Position numbers and translations under genes: made by a program. From the NCBI GenBank assembly GCA_965209045.1, contig CBDBPW010000003.1, positions 2,604,001-2,668,000 of the forward strand: a stretch of DNA of 64,000 nucleotides, given 5' to 3'. A model generated the notes under the pieces. It was not told the DNA's origin. It worked only from the letters and a program-made list of their open reading frames with translations, and ran no database searches. Shown here piece by piece: positions 63,301-64,000 of this stretch (position 1 is the first letter of the stretch; each line of letters opens with the position of its first letter). This stretch comes from JAJEFO01 sp965209045. GTDB taxonomy: Bacteria; Pseudomonadota; Alphaproteobacteria; Rhodobacterales; Rhodobacteraceae.

Positions 63301-64000
63301 GGTCGACCGGGTGCCGGAAGCCGAGCCGGATGAAGGCGCGCTCGATTTCGCCGAGAGACTGCGGGAACTCCGCCCGGAGCAGCGCCGGCGCCCGGTCGTC
63401 CGGATGCGGGAGCGCCGAGCCGTTCGTCACCTCCAGCTCCGCGAAGCCCGGCGCGTCGTGGCCCTGCGGCGACTGCACCGCCTCCCGGTCGTCGCCCGCC
63501 GTCGGGTCGGCGTAGCTCACCGTCACGTCCGCCCCGGCATGCACGTCCGCGTTCAGCGTCAGCCGCACCTTCCGCTCCGGGCCGAACACCTGGACATGGC
63601 CCACCGAGTTGACCCCCGCCTCCGAGGTCAGCGAGAAGGCCGAGGGCCGCGGCGTCCGCCCGAGGCGGTCCTCCAGCTCGACGTGGAAGACGATGTCGAT
63701 CTCGTGGCCCGACGCCAGCAGCGCCGCCGAGACCGGCTTCGGGAACGGGTCCGTCACCTCCGAGCCGTTGGCCGCGGCCAGCCCGAGGAAGCCCGGCGAA
63801 TCGGCCCCGGCCCGGGACTGCACCGCGCGCGTGTCGTCCACGCCCGGCGACGGGTCCCGGTAGTCCACGGCCACCGTCTCGCCCGCGGTCACGGCCCGCG
63901 CCAGCGCCAGCGTCAGCACCCGCCCCCGGATCGACACCCCGGTCGCCGCGACCGTCTCCCGGCCCCCCAGGATGTTCGTGGCCGTGACCGTGAACGCCTC
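51323..64000 (-). CDS. Autotransporter AT4, giant, 5' end outside window
   Basis: At least 4225 aa; the frame is open through the right edge (EAFTVTATNILGG...), so signal sequence and start are missing. Residue numbers count from the edge. The first about 2000 residues are SWM-type domains (FDRDLDPA..., LPPASAFTVTA), partly as a 1.07-kb three-domain tandem unit. Then a cadherin-like domain (about 2173-2278, FAIDAATGQVSTV), CX6C modules (seven in all, from DCAAKGALC to GCDDPGAAC), Calx-beta (about 2733-2840 and 3535-3642), an SWM-type domain (LTYGEALDGESV), a charged linker (about 3690-3780) and the barrel from about 3788 to the terminal AWEW. Same module order as AT2, so they are paralogues. 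Surface display is from the family; ligand unknown. Confidence 0.87.
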   Translation of the reverse strand, partial: EAFTVTATNILGGRETVAATGVSIRGRVLTLALARAVTAGETVAVDYRDPSPGVDDTRAVQSRAGADSPGFLGLAAANGSEVTDPFPKPVSAALLASGHEIDIVFHVELEDRLGRTPRPSAFSLTSEAGVNSVGHVQVFGPERKVRLTLNADVHAGADVTVSYADPTAGDDREAVQSPQGHDAPGFAELEVTNGSALPHPDDRAPALLRAEFPQSLGEIERAFIRLGFRHPVDRRPAVLSNAYQRFDVTADGAAVLVGSVERSVEAFGLRGGPRTLYLVVDDSQIPSGASVELAYGDLTSGDDEAGVIQSLNGTDMLGTRGVQVTDQAPVTGAPALVGAAFPRDDANALDRSLVALTFDRAVDRRPATLAGAESGFTVQVVDGDDVTNHPVRAVTASPGPGFPAAPKLLYLRLAGPAAHEPGVALASVSYLDRTSGIDDSSGVVQAEAGGADMADLDATEIGEAPDRGPRVLEAWSDDEGLYLRFDVDLDRSDGRLPPASAFIVNVNGVFQSAISVVNPDTEFDEDWGPRVVFVEALNAGHGWSGSVEYTPPTSGDAAFQSAAGVKADGFEIDVPARRAGAPPGLRRAVFPRDDDNAPDRTRILLVFDRGLETGGTAGVGNLLTVTEGGFVRSVEEVAVANREAEDGTVSGEATLSFATALSAEAAVRVAYADLAGNQSSGVFQATDGADAASFGPVIVTPERSGTPAAQSAWMRHDGSGFYLRFEAAVDRRASRLPPADAFAVTAGGEAVTPTRVADPDAAFGEDWGARVIFVEADMGFALEGVAEYRPPASGDRAVQGTDGVKAGAFNIAVAGAPEPRLVSVSFRAGAGEVDRTRIDLDFHRDLDRDAATLAALAQRFTVRSGASVLAVDGIEAPEGEDRRLTLRLAAAAPARAATLSYADPAGNQSAGVVQSRTGRDARSFGPVAVAVPHVPEPPRLLEAFFVDDQGTLPGDDFWMAFDRDLDPAPSLTAGLLARFTATVNGSPATLTLAGFSTLNPNLAFVTLDPTAPAGASVAVAYADPAGNQADGVIQGAEGVDAASFTATAAVELQPAPKPVSAMFARDASGTLRRDIVALAFDRTMLRDVGSLSGAEERFALTGGGATHEVSAVVADPSDATGTFAAGPRTVFLRLAAPAPVSAAAPELAYTAYSTGQITAVMQSAAGVDAASFTVTVTEPAPRPVSARIRHDGSGVRLVFDTALDRRAGRLPPASAFTVTAGGSRVAVTAVVDPDAEFGETGGANAIFLKAATGLAASGRVDYVPPASGEAAVQNASGLKAEAFSVAVAPALPPGPVLREAYFPEDEGFLDRNDLWLVFDRDLDPAPDRTESLRARFAATADGAALTLVDAGFGGLNPDRAYVTFDPAPAAGASVTLVYTDPPGDQAGDAADGVIQNTEGVDAASFTVTLSVALPPAPAPVSAAFPRDASGTLHRDLVALTFDREMARDAQALGGAEARFALTAGGVAYTVSGVVADPSDAASSFATGRATVFLRLAAPVPASTASVQLAYTAYSSAQITAVMESAAGVDAASFTQAVTAPAPAPLSARIRHDGSGVYVSFDAALDRRASRLPPASAFTVTADGSAVTVTGVADPDAEFGESGGANVIFLRAATGLAASGRVAYAPPASGDRAVQGTTGLKAAAFEVEVEPAAAPPPVLREAHFLLDERVLERGTVILAFDRALAPVRALGGTLHTRFTATSGGETFAAGAARSHGSSENGIIVTFDDGFAAGASVTLAYAAPVGDRQAGVIQGAEGSDALSFTVTLTVEAPPAPAPVSARFPRDSDGTLHRDLVALAFDRDMERSAQALGGAEARFALTAGGVAYTVSDVVADPSGGGTAFAAGPRTVYLELAGAVPASEASASLAYTAHSGDVVEAVMESAAGADAASFTETVTDAPQGGGRSARGSRSEGAPLAARFTEAPPGHGGEPFVLGLSFSAPLAGPGSGDGESGGGDKGGGGSGGGARDDGAAAEAAAEAWAARIEAALAVEGGLLSTVAPAAGGGTRDWELALAPLEAGAAVTVTLAPAEDCAAKGALCTEDGRTLAEAATAEIPGAVPTHVTSARIVSEPGDGGTWDAGEAVVAEIAFNREVQLYGPPGAALPTVGILLGGARREAAYEAGSETRVLRFRHAVAARDGGARTAALVADSLDPGGVLLVDSLGGEAVLAFTPEGPPPLLTVTRRVAENAPPGTPVGAPVTATDPEGDTLAYALLDRASGEATGRFAIDAATGQVSTVADVLYDYETRPSFALVVTADDGNGNVARTGLDVELVDVEEVLTAAFEDVPAAHGGAAFTVRIRFSEPAAFGPGGLEAALAVTGGEVRAAWRADLGHGLPEGLGLAWEARIAPGLGPVTLALAAAADCAAPGAACTADGRPLSAAVRAEAPLGALPPLRATKAEHPAAQAREPIDLGLSFNAPVTVTAGAMRAHALAAENAEVTDVARRDGDGRTWRIRALPLSNAALSVTLAAATDCAAPGAVCTPDGRMLEEAVAWEIAGASAPDGDPPVPEGAELRLAALEIVFAEGLDEASVPPASAFAVTVGGAARALAGTDPVRVEGRRVHLALAAPAKDGAAAAVSYAPPEDGEAARLRDVAGNAAAAFGDLAAENATPRFTARFEGLPETHDGVHRIRFRLVFSEPPAPGLTADAIRFGKLSQRIGATRPFKVPWLARRHPEGMEWLVVASFRNSDAELADETLRFELAPTADCAEAGALCTADGRRLKARVAAEIPGAPSLTAEDAAAVEGPEAALPFLVRLSTPQDEAVSVDWATADGTATAGADYVAASGTLSFAPGETERRVAVALLDDAEAEGDETMALRLSGPAGAGTVLRRAEAAGTVTDDEAPSFTAAFEGLPERHSGAPFEAVIAFGAAPAASVDAAALLAALRVTGGAATAAARPDAADAARWRVTVAPDTPWGAVGLSLAPAEDCAAEGALCSAEGEALAAAAEAAVPGSDAARVTAARIVSEPGENGTWDAGETVEAELDFSQAVTAGGPAGTAPKLAVLLDGERRAAVYARGSGTATLGFALVVAAEDAGAATARVAPDGLDPDGATLTGEDGRAALTRFFVAPWVTEAGFLPDASGDGTWSGGEALEVRLAFSEPVAVTGGVPEIGVTMHGFATELVLASGSGTERLVFGREILSGALAGSVIALPAGELSLEGAEIVSVASGLAAETAFGAASAGAPLDLVAPALVGAVADGSALVLTYGEALDGESVPGADAFAVTVAGAARALAATDPVAVSGRTVTLALAAPVAHGEAVTAGYAPPAGEGAAALRDLAGNPAAAFAGFEAQNATPEAAALTGAFSGAPAGHGGEAFTLELAFSESPEMTRRALRRVDGQEGTLWVTHATVESVRRAEAGSNLRWRIAFAPVGEGTEDVTVTLPPTADCDDAGAICMADGRPLSAAVTVTVPHAAPPGEAPFSARLEGLPEEHDGSGAVSFEVRFSEEPHEYSFRTLRDETLEILQDGTRLAPAVRRKDKPSNLAWTVTAVPASRADITVRIVATEGCDDPGAACNADGEPLAEGVEATVPGPPGLSAADAAATEAAGATLDFRVTLGRASSAAVRVDWATSDGTATAGADYVAASGTLGFAPGETERTVSVAVLDDAHDEGAETMTLTLSNPSGGNAWLEDATATGTIENSDLMPGAWLARFGRTVAGQVIEAVGDRFRAPRPRGLQATLAGRRLVSGLWAEPVSGHDGWRGRAGGTADGAAAAGAGGAEAAAEAGTLLAPEDDVQARLEEMRRLLDGAAAEDGARPEEGDARARLEEMARRLEDGGTGAGSGGQPVTRRQLLTGSSFAFTGEPDAGGLVSVWGRADAARFAGRTPEGLSLEGESVNAMLGAERTAGAGAGSWTAGILLSRARGEGTYRGSGGSGAVRSVLTGLYPYGRRVFGDGLAAWGVAGHGAGRLTLVPETPEGGSADAGTEPAEIGADMDLAMAAAGATGAPATSAALGGARISWHADALWTRTASGAAETPDGGRLAAASADVTRVRLGLEAAWERRLGPGAAAWPRLEIGLRHDGGDAETGFGLEVGGGVRVDDRERGLSVSLDARALALHEDGDFEDRGVSLSVAWDPRPETRLGPSVIATRGWGGASAGGVDALLGAETVPGLGAGGGSVGLEAAWGTDLGAWRVGAVGTAYGRVSGRPEIDDLRLGWRVGPDAGRRAAMNHDLWLEPGLGEGARAGARLGWTKARTGMRTTTGVALRAREAGGAEAGLDIAWEW
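53034..53358 (-). repeat. 325-bp block shared with AT3
   Basis: Partner of 44311-44635, in the same orientation and same place in the domain order (last Calx-beta). Confidence 0.8.
53761..54340 (-). repeat. 580-bp block shared with AT2
   Basis: Partner of 30163-30742, same orientation and domain position. Similarity is lower on both sides, so the block is sharply bounded. Confidence 0.85.
58290..61200 (-). repeat. 1.07-kb tandem repeat of three SWM-type domains in AT4
   Basis: A unit of about 1075 bp (about 358 codons) occurs nearly three times. Landmarks such as gcgctctccatcaccgc near 58360 and 59434, and gcgctctgcatcaccgc near 60510, recur at that period. Each unit encodes, in order, FFxDDxGxL-type, FPRDASGTLHRD-type and IRHDGSGV-type domains. 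Confidence 0.75.

Overview
The window reads as chromosomal DNA of a high-GC, probably alphaproteobacterial bacterium. The SRCR, cadherin, fibronectin-III and Calx-beta modules and a very large surface-protein inventory would fit a host-associated (perhaps marine invertebrate) lifestyle, but that is inference; there is no rRNA or tRNA here to settle taxonomy.

Region 1 (1-3.6 kb, + strand) holds acyl-CoA catabolism genes: a 5'-truncated glutaryl-CoA dehydrogenase, a second acyl-CoA dehydrogenase, and an SDR resembling peroxisomal 2,4-dienoyl-CoA reductase. Region 2 (3.6-10.1 kb) is a nest of mobile DNA. An IS200/IS605-type element (divergent tnpA and tnpB, hairpin ends) has its tnpB split by an IS21-type element (istA, istB, TG...CA ends, 7-bp target duplication) that also carries a convergent Toprim gene. 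A 154-bp sequence lies on both sides of the nest in inverted orientation. Region 3 (10.1-11.5 kb, - strand) holds malonyl-CoA decarboxylase and a YciI-like fragment.

Region 4 (about 11.9 kb to the right edge, all - strand, visibly richer in GC) is a surface and secretion island. Read in the direction of transcription from the right edge it holds: a giant autotransporter (AT4, truncated by the window end, at least 4225 aa); a frameshifted DUF2285-type regulator; AT3 (2493 aa, with a scavenger-receptor-like SRCR domain); a 1281-aa pre-peptidase C-terminal (PPC) repeat protein without signal peptide; AT2 (about 3628 aa); AT1 (1861 aa); a PrtD-type type I secretion ATPase and its HlyD/PrtE-type membrane fusion protein; a second PPC repeat protein (1371 aa); and a lipoprotein with a TbpB-like barrel. 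Autotransporters would display their passengers through their own barrels. The type I exporter is a plausible route for the two signal-less PPC proteins; no TolC-type outer membrane channel is visible.

The island shows repeated duplication and recombination. Two AT genes share a 580-bp block with about five differences, AT4 has a 1.07-kb internal tandem repeat, the AT1 start region is tandemly copied, and there are two relics of PPC genes. Nearly all long open frames on the + strand from 12 to 64 kb are antisense shadows of these GC-rich genes.
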